A stretch of 64,000 nucleotides of DNA from Halobellus clavatus (lineage in GTDB: Archaea > Halobacteriota > Halobacteria > Halobacteriales > Haloferacaceae), in the NCBI RefSeq assembly GCF_900107195.1, contig NZ_FNPB01000001.1, positions 620,001 to 684,000 on the forward strand, given 5' to 3'. Within the stretch, counting starts at the first letter, position 1. Each line of letters opens with the position of its first letter. Shown piece after piece: positions 34,682-43,094 of this stretch. The notes below the pieces were generated by a model. It saw only the letters and a program-made list of their open reading frames with translations, did not search any database and was not told the DNA's origin. The position numbers were made by a program, and so were the translations under genes.

Positions 34682-36109
34682 TCAGAGCGACCCGTTGAGC
34701 ACCTTCGCCGCGACGAGCACGGGATCCCAGACCGGGCTAAACGGTGGTGCGTAGCCGAGGTCCTGCCGTTCGAGTTCGCCGACGGTCAGTTCACCGCCGA
34801 GCGCCGTCGCGACGGTGTCGATGCGGACGGCCGCTCGGTCGGTCCCGGCGATGCTACCGCCGAGGAGTCGGCCCGTGGCGCGGTCGGCGACGAGGGTGAC
34901 TGTCGTCTCGGCCGCGTCAGGGTAGTAGCCCGACCGCGACCCGGCGGTGATCGTCTCCGAGACCGGATCGAAGCCGGCCGCTCGGGCCCGGTCGTGGTCC
35001 AGAATTCCGGTCCGGCCGCACTCGAGATCGAACGCCTTGACCATCGCCGTACCGGCGACGCTGCCGACGGGCTGTGGATCCCCGGCCACCGTCGCGCCGA
35101 TCGCCCGGCCGGCGCGGTTCGCCGGCAGTCCGAGGGGATCCCAGGTCGCCTCGCCCGTGACGGTGTGGGGCATCTCCGCGACGTCGCCGGCGGCGTACAC
35201 GTCGTCGACCGAAGTGCGGCCGAAGGCGTCGGTGGCGATCGCCCCCGACCCGCCGCGTTCGATCGGCGTGTCCTCGATCAGTGCCACGTTCGGGCGGATG
35301 CCGATCCCGACGAGTACGGCGTCGACGTCGAGTGTCGAGCCCGAGTCACAGACAACCGTATCGACGGCTCCGGCCCCGCCACGGAGCCGGACGACCTCCT
35401 CGCCGAGGTGGGTCGTGACGCCCGCGTCGTCGAGCGCTGCGATGACCGCGTCGCCGACGGCGTCGCCGAAGCCCGGAACCGGGCGTTCGGAGCGCTGGAA
35501 GAGGTGGACGTCCACGTCCCAGGCGTCGAACGCCTCGGCCATCTCGACGCCGACGTAGCCGGCGCCGACGACTGCGACCCGCTCCGGCGGTGACATCGCG
35601 CCGTATCGCTCGACCACGTCCGCAGCGAGCGCGTCGCCGCCGCCGAGATCGGCGACAGCGAACTCCTCGGGCGGGGTGAGAAACGCCCGGATCGCCGCCG
35701 CGTGATCGAGTCCGTGAAGCGTGAACACCCGGTCGAGCGACGACCCCTCGATCGGGTCGTCGACCGCGCGGGCACCCGTGGCGATCAGGAGGTCGTTGTA
35801 CGGTTGTTCAAAGGTCTCGCCGTCCGCTCGGACGGAGACCGTCTGTGAGTCGGTATCGACGCCGACGACCTCGTGGCCCCGGCGCAGGTCGATGCCGCGT
35901 TCCGCCACCGCCGCGGGTGAGAGCGAGAGCAGGTCCTCGAGGCGGTCGACTTGGCCCTTCACGAAGTAGGGCGTCCCGCAGTGTGCGTAGGAGATCCACT
36001 GGCCCTTCTCGAAGACGACGACGTCGCGGTCGGGATCGGTTCGACGGCACTTGCTCGCGGCCGAGAGGCCGGCCGCGTCACCACCGACGACGACGAACGG
36101 AGCTGACAT
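34682..36109 (-). CDS. FAD-dependent pyridine nucleotide-disulfide oxidoreductase (CoA-disulfide reductase/NADH oxidase-like)
   Basis: 475 residues. FAD-binding VVVGGDAAGLSAASK lies at 6-20, the NAD(P)-binding VAVVGAGYVGVEMAEAF near 175, and the C-terminal dimerisation domain after 350. The single active Cys44 in SYAHCGTPYF matches the position of the redox Cys of CoA-disulfide reductases. Such enzymes recycle CoA disulfides or persulfides with NAD(P)H or reduce oxygen. Given the sulfur module near 1-4.8 kb, a thiol/persulfide role is attractive but inferred. The ATG at 36107-36109 gives the canonical start. Confidence 0.9.
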   Translation of the reverse strand: MSAPFVVVGGDAAGLSAASKCRRTDPDRDVVVFEKGQWISYAHCGTPYFVKGQVDRLEDLLSLSPAAVAERGIDLRRGHEVVGVDTDSQTVSVRADGETFEQPYNDLLIATGARAVDDPIEGSSLDRVFTLHGLDHAAAIRAFLTPPEEFAVADLGGGDALAADVVERYGAMSPPERVAVVGAGYVGVEMAEAFDAWDVDVHLFQRSERPVPGFGDAVGDAVIAALDDAGVTTHLGEEVVRLRGGAGAVDTVVCDSGSTLDVDAVLVGIGIRPNVALIEDTPIERGGSGAIATDAFGRTSVDDVYAAGDVAEMPHTVTGEATWDPLGLPANRAGRAIGATVAGDPQPVGSVAGTAMVKAFDLECGRTGILDHDRARAAGFDPVSETITAGSRSGYYPDAAETTVTLVADRATGRLLGGSIAGTDRAAVRIDTVATALGGELTVGELERQDLGYAPPFSPVWDPVLVAAKVLNGSL

Positions 36110-36237
36110 ATCGGTCCCTGCGGCGGCCTGGGGTAGATACCTTTCGCCGGACGGCATCGGTCGCGCACGGGCGCAGTCCGCCAGCAGTGCCGACCTCCCG
36201 GCGGATGATTTTAGCGGGACGCGACACGAGTGGCGGT

Positions 36238-37008
36238 ATGGACGTCGCGGCCGTGCAACTGCCGGCGGAGAACGCCCCGAAGGAGAACCTCGATCGGGCC
36301 GTCTCGCGGATCCGAGACGCTGCCGACGCGGGGGCGGCGTTGGTCGTGTTGCCGGAACTATGGCCGGTCGGATACTTCGCGTTCGACGCTTACGGCGACG
36401 CCGCCGAACCGGTCCCGGGACCGACGACGGACCGACTGAGCGCGCTCGCCGACGACCTGTCGATCCACCTCCACGGCGGGAGCATCCTCGAACGGGACGG
36501 TGACGAACGGTACAACACGTCCCTGTTCTTCGGCCCCGACGGGGACCTGCTCGCGACCTACCGGAAGATGCACCTCTTCGGCTACGAGTCCGAGGAGGCG
36601 CGCCGGCTCACGGCCGGGACCGATCCCTGCGTCGTCGAGACTGAACTTGGGACGGTCGGGCTGACGACCTGCTACGACCTCCGCTTCCCAGCGCTCTATC
36701 GATCGCTCGTCGACGACGGCGTCGAGGTGCTGCTCGTCACGTCCGCGTGGCCGCTCGAACGGCTCGATCACTGGCACCTCTTCGCTCGGACCCGGTCGGT
36801 CGAGAACCAGTCGATCCTCGTCGCCGCGAACCTCGCTGGCTCGGTCGGCGGCGTCGACCTCGCCGGGGAGAGCGTCGTGATCGATCCCTGGGGCGTCGAG
36901 CGGGCCAACGCCGGTCGGAATCCCGGAACCGCGCGGGCGGAAGTCGATCTCGGGGAAGTGCGAGACGCGAGAGCGACGTTCCCGGTGCTCGAGGACAGAC
37001 AGCTCTGA
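36238..37008 (+). CDS. Carbon-nitrogen hydrolase (nitrilase superfamily amidase)
   Basis: 256 residues. The Glu-Lys-Cys triad is visible: Glu40 in VLPELWP, Lys110 in TYRKMHLF and Cys145 in TTCYDLRFP. The pattern is closest to omega-amidase/Nit-type enzymes that hydrolyse small amides (DLRFPxLYR is typical). It probably deaminates or repairs amide metabolites in the cytosol. It is divergent from the flavoprotein gene with a 128-bp gap and ends just before the RNA candidate at 37048. Confidence 0.93.
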   Translation: MDVAAVQLPAENAPKENLDRAVSRIRDAADAGAALVVLPELWPVGYFAFDAYGDAAEPVPGPTTDRLSALADDLSIHLHGGSILERDGDERYNTSLFFGPDGDLLATYRKMHLFGYESEEARRLTAGTDPCVVETELGTVGLTTCYDLRFPALYRSLVDDGVEVLLVTSAWPLERLDHWHLFARTRSVENQSILVAANLAGSVGGVDLAGESVVIDPWGVERANAGRNPGTARAEVDLGEVRDARATFPVLEDRQL

Positions 37009-37021
37009 GCGAGGTGAGTCC

Positions 37022-37027
37022 TTATAT
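37022..37027 (+). promoter_or_regulatory. TATA element of RNA candidate A
   Basis: TTATAT at 37022-37027 lies 26 bp upstream of the conserved GCCGTGAC that opens the RNA candidate. That is the usual archaeal TATA-to-start distance. The second copy at 59186-59191 (TTATGT) has exactly the same spacing. Confidence 0.55.
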
Positions 37028-37047
37028 ACGAAGGCGGGGCCAGGACC

Positions 37048-37140
37048 GCCGTGACCTAACGCGAGTCCCGCGTCGGATCGCGGTCGTCCGGCACGTCGGC
37101 GCGGGGAAAACAGGAGTACGGGTGCCGGCTGTTCGCCCTC
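37048..37140 (+). ncRNA. Structured small RNA candidate, copy A
   Basis: A 93-nt block homologous to 59212-59295. It opens with GCCGTGAC and has a first stem CCGCG (37068-37072) / CGCGG (37079-37083) with a 6-nt loop. A 4-nt linker leads to a second stem CCGGCAC (37088-37094) / GTGCCGG (37122-37128) with a 27-nt apical region containing CGGCGCGGG. It ends CTGTTCGCCCTC. The stems are identical to copy B while the loops differ. It lies between the convergent nitrilase and dihydroorotase genes. No known RNA family was recognised; H/ACA or C/D guide RNA could not be shown. Confidence 0.65.
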
Positions 37141-37207
37141 ACTGAGCCCTGCCGACCGATCTGCAGTGGAAGTCCAGGGGGTCGATCCCCACCACGACGT
37201 CAGCGTG

Positions 37208-38509
37208 TTACGCCCGCACGTTCTCACCGGCCGGGTCGCCGACGACGGCCTCACCGTCGTAGACGACGTCACCACCCCGGAGCGTCAGGTCCGGGAAGAC
37301 GCCGTCGTACCCCTCGAACGGCGTCCACCCGCACTTCGAGTGCAGATCGTCGCCGCGGATCTCGCGGCTGTCGTCGGGATCGACCAGCACGAGGTCGGCG
37401 TCGTAGCCTTCCCGAATCCGGCCTTTCCGCGGAAGGTCGAAGATGGAGGCGACGTTCGCAGCGGTGACGTCGCGGACGCGCTCGTAGGAGATTTCCCCCT
37501 GTTTAGCGCGCGCTAAGAGCAGCGGGAGCATCGTCTCGACGCCCGGGACGCCGCTCGGCGCGTCCCAGAGCCCAGCGTCCTTCTGCTCGCGCGTGTGGGG
37601 CGCGTGATCGGTCGCGACGATGTCGATGTCGCCCGCGACGAGCCGCTGCCACAGGTCCGAGCGGCGCTCCTCACTCCGGAGCGGGGGGTTCATCCGGCCG
37701 TACGTCCCCAGGTCGGTCGCATCCTCGCGCGAGAGAAACAGGTGGTGCGGCGTCGCCTCGCAGGTCGCACCCCCCGCGACCGCGGCGTCCACACCCTCGG
37801 GCGTGCTCGTGTGCGCGATGTGGATATCAGCCCCGGCGTCTGCGCCGACGTCGACCGCGCGCTCGACCGCCGCCGCTTCGGCCTCGGCAGCGCGGTACTG
37901 GCTCCAGACGTCGGCGTCGGCGTCGTGGCCGGTACCGCCGGCGTCACGCTCGCGGGCCGACTCGTCGAACAGCTCGGCGTCCTCGGCGTGGACAGTGACG
38001 ACGACGTCGGCGTCGGCCGCGCGCTCCACCGCGTCGGCGAAGAGCGACGCGTCGATCCCCATATCGCCGGTCGAATCGGCGAGGAAGACCTCACCGAGCG
38101 CGAACAGCGGCCGGTCGAACAGCGACGCGGGATCCCAGTCGGGGGTGACGCCGCCGTTGATCCCGTAATCGACGGACGACGCGGCCGCCAGCGAGGCCTT
38201 CTCGTCGAAGGCGTCGCCGGTGACCGTCGGCGGCGTCGTGTTCGGCTGGTCGACGACGGTGGTCACGCCCCCGGCGACGGCGCTCCGCGAGCCGGTCGTC
38301 CAGGTTTCCTTCTCGTCGTGTCCGGGTTCGCGAAAGTGGACGTGCGCGTCGATCGCACCGGGTAACAGGAGCCGTTCGTCCGCGTCGATGACGCGGTCCT
38401 GCGGGTCGGTAGCGACCGATTCGGCCACGCTGGCGATCCGGCCGGAAGCGGTCCGGACGTCGCGGACCCGCCCGTCGGCGAGCCGCGCGTCGCGAAAGAG
38501 TGTCGACAT
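37208..38509 (-). CDS. pyrC: Dihydroorotase
   Basis: 433 residues, cyclic amidohydrolase fold. Metal motifs are DAHVHFREPG near 53-62, VTVHAED, IHIAHTSTPEGVDA, and ATDHAPHT near 300. MNPPLRSEERR is the dihydroorotase substrate-loop signature. It closes carbamoyl-aspartate to dihydroorotate in pyrimidine synthesis. It is a class-I type single enzyme. No other pyr genes are in the window. Confidence 0.95.
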   Translation of the reverse strand: MSTLFRDARLADGRVRDVRTASGRIASVAESVATDPQDRVIDADERLLLPGAIDAHVHFREPGHDEKETWTTGSRSAVAGGVTTVVDQPNTTPPTVTGDAFDEKASLAAASSVDYGINGGVTPDWDPASLFDRPLFALGEVFLADSTGDMGIDASLFADAVERAADADVVVTVHAEDAELFDESARERDAGGTGHDADADVWSQYRAAEAEAAAVERAVDVGADAGADIHIAHTSTPEGVDAAVAGGATCEATPHHLFLSREDATDLGTYGRMNPPLRSEERRSDLWQRLVAGDIDIVATDHAPHTREQKDAGLWDAPSGVPGVETMLPLLLARAKQGEISYERVRDVTAANVASIFDLPRKGRIREGYDADLVLVDPDDSREIRGDDLHSKCGWTPFEGYDGVFPDLTLRGGDVVYDGEAVVGDPAGENVRA

Positions 38510-38619
38510 ACGCGGGCGTCGCCCGCGGCTGACCTAAGCCCGGCGGTTCGATGCGGCTGCCCGGGCCGACGGACCTAAGCGCCGGCCGTGCAGCGATAGC
38601 GTATGCGCGGTGAGACGGC

Positions 38620-39591
38620 GTGACGGCTACGGACGCGGACGGGCGAGACGCCGAGTGTCGAGTCCGGCTCCCGGCGTCGACGCTTCGTGAGTACCGGCGG
38701 TTCTCGCTGTATAACTCGCCGTATCCGGCGCACGACGCGGGCTGTGCGATCGATCTGTATCCGGCCACGAACGACGGCCGTTCGCCCGTCGCCGGCGAGG
38801 TTATCGAAACCCGCACCGTTCGCGCCCCCTCGAAGTCGTACGCGGACGACGAGGAGTATCTGATCCTGGTCGACGTCGACCTCGACGCGAGCGGCATCGA
38901 CGTCGAATCGCCGGCCCAGGGCCTGGTGGCCCGGGTGCTGCACGTGCAGCCGAGCGTGGCCCCCGGCGACCGGGTCGGCGTCGGCGCCTCACTCGGGTCG
39001 ATGGTCCGCTCGGGCTTCTTCGCCCCGTGGGTCGAGAATCACGTCCACGTCGGGTTCCGGCGGCCGTCGCAGCACCTCCACCGGGCCGGGGGGTCGGTAC
39101 CGATCGACGTCGGAGTCGACGTCGAGCCGCTGCCGTGGGACGGCACGGGAACCGTGATCGAGGTCGGTGAGACCTACGCGCTGCTGGACGCTCCGGCACA
39201 CCCCGCGTCCGGCGAGCGGTTCGCCGGCGTCGGAGCGACGACCGCTGCCGAGGGGGGGCGCGAGACGACGGCTCCGGCCGGACGGGTCGCCCTCGACGGC
39301 GGCTTCGCCCACTACGCAGCCGGAGGTGCCCTCGGCTCCGTGAGCCGCGACCTCACTGGTGAGACGGTGTCGTTTCTCGGCCACCCGGTCGGAGCCCGCA
39401 CCGACCGGACGGTGGCGTGGCGTGACGTCGACGTCCTCGCGAACGGCGACCGGATCACCGGGCTCTCGTTGTTCGTCGGTATCGACCCGTCGTTCGGGGC
39501 GAAACTCGTCTGTCCCGACTGGGAGTGTTCAGTCGGCGAGCGGGTCCGAGTCACCGTCCGCGACAGCGACGACCCGATCCGTCTCGGCTGA
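38620..39591 (+). CDS. M23 peptidase-like (duplicated hybrid motif) haloarchaeal protein
   Basis: 323 residues from a GTG start. The N-terminal half resembles the LytM/M23 fold: YPAHDAGCAIDLYPA supplies a His-x-x-x-x-x-Asp-like pair, SPVAGEVIETRTV and GLVARVLHVQPSVAPGDRVG are typical lysostaphin-fold strands, and ENHVHVGFR is the HxH motif. The C-terminal half is a separate beta-rich domain with CPDWECSVGERV near the end. Archaea lack murein, so a canonical murein target is impossible; glycan, pseudo-wall or purely structural roles are open. No signal peptide is visible, so it seems cytosolic. A short upstream ATG frame (38603) is out of phase. Confidence 0.65.
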   Translation: MTATDADGRDAECRVRLPASTLREYRRFSLYNSPYPAHDAGCAIDLYPATNDGRSPVAGEVIETRTVRAPSKSYADDEEYLILVDVDLDASGIDVESPAQGLVARVLHVQPSVAPGDRVGVGASLGSMVRSGFFAPWVENHVHVGFRRPSQHLHRAGGSVPIDVGVDVEPLPWDGTGTVIEVGETYALLDAPAHPASGERFAGVGATTAAEGGRETTAPAGRVALDGGFAHYAAGGALGSVSRDLTGETVSFLGHPVGARTDRTVAWRDVDVLANGDRITGLSLFVGIDPSFGAKLVCPDWECSVGERVRVTVRDSDDPIRLG

Positions 39592-39638
39592 GACTCACGT
39601 CCCGAAGCCGACGTCCTCACGTCTCGGAGGAGACATCT

Positions 39639-40217
39639 TCACGACTCGAAGGCGACGTCCGCCCGCGTCGTCACCTCACCGAACAGCCACTCGGCGTGAT
39701 CGAGTGCGTACTCCCGATGGTCCTCCTCGATCGCGCCGATCGCGTCCTCGACGAGCACTGGACGGTAGTCTCGCAGCCCGGCACTGCCGGCGGTATGAAG
39801 CACACAGACGTTCGCGAGCGTCCCGCAGATGAGCAGATTGTCGATGCCGCGGGCGGTGAGCCAGCCGTCGAGTTCGGTCTCGTAAAACGCGTCGTAGGTG
39901 TGCTTCTCGACGACGTGGTCCGCGTCGCTGACCTCGAGTGCGTCGACGATCGCGGCGTCCCAGGAGTCTTCGAGGACGTGTTCGCCCCACTGGTCGAACT
40001 CGTCGTAGTAGTGCGCATCGTCGAACTGCTCCGGTGGGTGAACGTCGCGGGTGAAGACGATCTGTGCGCCGGCGTCGCGAGCGTCGGCGACGAGGTCGGC
40101 AACGGCGTCGATAGCCGCTTCGCTGCCGGGGGCGTAGAGGCTCCCGTCCGGATGACAGAACCCGTTCTGCATATCGACGACGACGACCGCGGTGCGTTCG
40201 GGCGCCAAGAGGGGCAT
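39639..40217 (-). CDS. pncA: Nicotinamidase / isochorismatase-family cysteine hydrolase
   Basis: 192 residues. The catalytic triad pattern of nicotinamidases is present: Asp in VVVDMQNGFCHPDGSL, Lys in VEKHTYDAFY and Cys in ICGTLANVCVLHTA. The metal-site region is FTRDVHPPEQF. It would convert nicotinamide to nicotinate. A nicotinate phosphoribosyltransferase lies 1.7 kb downstream and NAD synthase elsewhere in the window, so the nicotinamidase assignment within this hydrolase family is favoured. Confidence 0.85.
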   Translation of the reverse strand: MPLLAPERTAVVVVDMQNGFCHPDGSLYAPGSEAAIDAVADLVADARDAGAQIVFTRDVHPPEQFDDAHYYDEFDQWGEHVLEDSWDAAIVDALEVSDADHVVEKHTYDAFYETELDGWLTARGIDNLLICGTLANVCVLHTAGSAGLRDYRPVLVEDAIGAIEEDHREYALDHAEWLFGEVTTRADVAFES

Positions 40218-40324
40218 ACCTATTCGTCGAACGCACAGGCCAAAGTGGGTTCCGTCGAGCCGGAACCCGGGTGTTCGTCCCGGGGGCGAAAAGGTACTTC
40301 ACCGCGTGGGACTTGGAATCGATA

Positions 40325-41773
40325 ATGAACGTGAGACACGGCCTCGCTGTGTTGGCCGTCGCTGTCCTCCTCGTCCTCGCCGGGTGTAGTGCTCCGGTGC
40401 AGGACCCCGAACCCGCCGCGAGCGGCAGTGAGCGCGTCGCGTCGCCGCCGGCGAACTTCTCGGACCCCGAATCGGACGTCCTCGGCTGGGAGGATGGCTA
40501 CTGGTACAACGAACCGATCTCCGTCGACCAGTCCGATGGGTTGTCCGACGAGGAGACGCGGGCGTACGTCGGACGCGCGATGGCTCGCGTCGAGGTGATC
40601 CGCAAACTCGAGTTCGAGCGCCGCGTGCCCGTTTCAGTCATCTCCCGGGAGACCTATCGGAATCGGAGTGGCGGCGGTGGTGGCACAGCCGGTGAGACCG
40701 ACTACAGCCAGTGGAACGACCAGGTGTGGGAAGCGCTCTTTGTGACCGGAGAATCAGAAGACAGTAACACTGCAATCAGTACCACCCGGAGCAGCGCCGT
40801 CGCCGGGTTCTACTCGCCCACCGACGATGAGATCAAGATCATCACCGGGACGCCGGAGTCGCCGACGATCAGCAACGTCACGCTGATGCACGAACTCGTC
40901 CACGGACTCCAGGATCAGCACTACGACCTCACCGATCGACGCTACAGCACGGAGACCCAGGACGGCCAACTCGCGACCGACGGGCTGATCGAAGGGGACG
41001 CGAGCTACGTCGAACAGCAGTACATCGAGCGCTGTGGCGGCGCGTGGGAGTGCGTCGAAACGCCGGCGGCGTCCGGGGGTGGCGGTGGCGGCGGTGGCGG
41101 GGGAATGAATCTCGGCATCTTCCTGACCATCTTCCAGCCGTACTCGGACGGCCCCGTCTACGTCGACGACCTCGTCAGTTCCGAGGGATGGGGAGCCGTC
41201 GACGAGTCGTTCCAGACGCCGCCGGTCTCGTCGGAGCAGATCATCCACCGCACCGACGAGACGCCGGTCCAGATCGAGTACCGCGACCGCGCCAGAAACG
41301 GGTGGGAGACGTTCCCACAGCAGGGCGAGGACGGCTCCGACACCGTGGGCGAGGCCTCGATGTACGTGATGTTCTGGCACCAGGCGCGAGAGTCTGGCGC
41401 GGAGACGATCGATCCCCGCACGCTCAGCGACGTCGACGGCCGGTACGATACCTACAACTACGCCGCCGACCCCTCCGCGGGGTGGGGGAACGATCGGCTG
41501 TTCCCGTACCGGAACCAGACCAGCGAGGACGGGGAGTACGGGTACGTCTGGGTGACTGAATGGGACACCCGAGCCGACGCACGGGAGTTCCAGCGGGCGT
41601 ATCAGGCCATCCTCGACGCCCAGAACGCCGAACAGCGCGCCGAATCGACCTACGTGATTCCGGAGGGCCAGTTCGCCGATGCGTTCCGCGTCACGCGGTC
41701 CGGCACGCGCGTGACAATCGTGAACGGGCCGAGAGTCGACGATCTGGACGACATCCGGCCGCGCTCGTCGTGA
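40325..41773 (+). CDS. Secreted lipoprotein with HExxH zinc-protease motif (Hvo_1808-like surface protein)
   Basis: 482 residues. The Sec-type signal with lipobox VLLVLAGC predicts lipidation at Cys21; no twin Arg is present. The zinc motif HELVHGLQDQHYDL lies near residue 198. A ten-Gly run (near 249-259) separates the protease-like part from a C-terminal domain with many aromatic residues. The overall pattern matches haloarchaeal Hvo_1808-family surface proteins. It should sit on the outer face of the membrane and may trim surface proteins. It is divergent from pncA and upstream of the NAPRTase gene. Confidence 0.85.
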   Translation: MNVRHGLAVLAVAVLLVLAGCSAPVQDPEPAASGSERVASPPANFSDPESDVLGWEDGYWYNEPISVDQSDGLSDEETRAYVGRAMARVEVIRKLEFERRVPVSVISRETYRNRSGGGGGTAGETDYSQWNDQVWEALFVTGESEDSNTAISTTRSSAVAGFYSPTDDEIKIITGTPESPTISNVTLMHELVHGLQDQHYDLTDRRYSTETQDGQLATDGLIEGDASYVEQQYIERCGGAWECVETPAASGGGGGGGGGGMNLGIFLTIFQPYSDGPVYVDDLVSSEGWGAVDESFQTPPVSSEQIIHRTDETPVQIEYRDRARNGWETFPQQGEDGSDTVGEASMYVMFWHQARESGAETIDPRTLSDVDGRYDTYNYAADPSAGWGNDRLFPYRNQTSEDGEYGYVWVTEWDTRADAREFQRAYQAILDAQNAEQRAESTYVIPEGQFADAFRVTRSGTRVTIVNGPRVDDLDDIRPRSS

Positions 41774-41869
41774 GGGGGCTTCCGACGCCGCGCTCGGTTG
41801 AAGAACGATCGCCTTCGGACGGTCCGGCTGAACGAGTGAACTTTTCAGCGCGCCCGTCGAACGGCGGGT

Positions 41870-43024
41870 ATGGAGTTCGACATCGTCGGTCCGGAAGCGA
41901 TCAGGGACGGACGGGCGACCGACGCGTACTTCGACCGGACGGAGACGACGCTCCGGCACGCCGAGCGGAACCCCCACGTAGTCGCCGAGATCACCGCTGA
42001 TCAGTTTCCCGACGGGGAGTACGAACTGCTCGCGGGCGTGAAGGACGTCGCGGCGCTCTTAGAAGGCCGGAACGTCGACGTCGATGCGATCCCCTCGGGT
42101 CGCCTGTTCGACGGCGGCCCAGTGATGCGGATCGAGGGAGACTACCTGGAGTTCGCTCGTCTCGAAACGTCGATTCTGGGGTTCCTCTCGCACGCGTCCG
42201 GCGTCGCGACCACCGCGTTGGACGTCAGGCGGGCCGCGCCCGATTCGCTCGTCCTCTCGTTCGGGGCGCGACACGTCCACCCCTCGATCGCGGCGATGAT
42301 CGAGCGGAGCGCGCTGATCGCCGGTCTCGACGGGTTCTCACACGTCGCCGGCGGCGAGGTGCTGGGACGGGACGCCGGCGGGACGATGCCGCACGCGCTG
42401 GTGATCTGCTTCGGCCGGGGGAAGCAGGAGGCGGCCTGGCAGGCCTTCGACGAGGCAGTCGGCGAGGACGTTCCCCGCGTCGCGCTGTGTGACACGTACT
42501 CCGACGAGACCGACGAGGCGCTCCGGGCCGCGACGGCGCTCGGTGACCGCCTCGACAGCGTGCGACTCGACACCACCGGATCCCGACGGGGCGACTTCCG
42601 TCACATCGTCAAGGAAGTGCGCTGGACGCTCGACGCACACGGTCGCGAGGACGTCGACGTCTTCGTCTCCGGCGGCCTCGGACCCGAAAACCTGCGGGCG
42701 CTTCGAGACGTGGCCGACGGGTTCGGCGTCGGCGGCTACGTCTCGAACGCCGACCCGGTGGACTTCGCGCTCGACCTCGTCGAGGTCGACGGCGAACTCG
42801 CCGCCAAGCGCGGCAAACTCACCGGCGCGAAGTCCGTCTATCGGACGCCCGACGGCGGCCACCACGTCGGACTCCGCGGCCGCGACGGTCCCGAGGGCGG
42901 AGAACCGCTCCTCGAACCGCTGCTCCGGGACGGCGAGGTCGTCGACGGGGTCGAACTCGGCATCGACGCGGCGGCCGAGCGGGCCGCTCGCGACGCGGAG
43001 CGCTGTGCGTACGGCGCGGAGTGA
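41870..43024 (+). CDS. pncB: Nicotinate phosphoribosyltransferase
   Basis: 384 residues, archaeal-type NAPRTase. FDIVGPEAIRDGRATDAYF opens the protein, SFGARHVHPSIAAMIER contains the conserved active-site His region, and FVSGGLGPENLRAL binds the phosphoribosyl end. The C-terminal zinc-ribbon-like extension of some family members is not apparent; the last 40 residues are Glu/Ala-rich. It joins nicotinate and PRPP to nicotinate mononucleotide. With pncA upstream and nadE at 17.5 kb it outlines the Preiss-Handler salvage route. Confidence 0.93.
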   Translation: MEFDIVGPEAIRDGRATDAYFDRTETTLRHAERNPHVVAEITADQFPDGEYELLAGVKDVAALLEGRNVDVDAIPSGRLFDGGPVMRIEGDYLEFARLETSILGFLSHASGVATTALDVRRAAPDSLVLSFGARHVHPSIAAMIERSALIAGLDGFSHVAGGEVLGRDAGGTMPHALVICFGRGKQEAAWQAFDEAVGEDVPRVALCDTYSDETDEALRAATALGDRLDSVRLDTTGSRRGDFRHIVKEVRWTLDAHGREDVDVFVSGGLGPENLRALRDVADGFGVGGYVSNADPVDFALDLVEVDGELAAKRGKLTGAKSVYRTPDGGHHVGLRGRDGPEGGEPLLEPLLRDGEVVDGVELGIDAAAERAARDAERCAYGAE

Positions 43025-43094
43025 GACGCGGACCGGGCCGTCGGGATGGACCGACCGGCGGGGGACCTATTTTTCTCCCCCACGTAGCACGGCT

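Noticed and set aside
37048-37140. RNA candidates A and B as box C/D guide RNAs
   Set aside because: Copy A has a CTGA at 37142-37145, but copy B has no matching box D and neither has a convincing RTGATGA box C.
41040-41105. G-rich tandem repeat
   Set aside because: It is the Gly-run codon repeat inside the surface lipoprotein, a protein linker rather than a DNA element.
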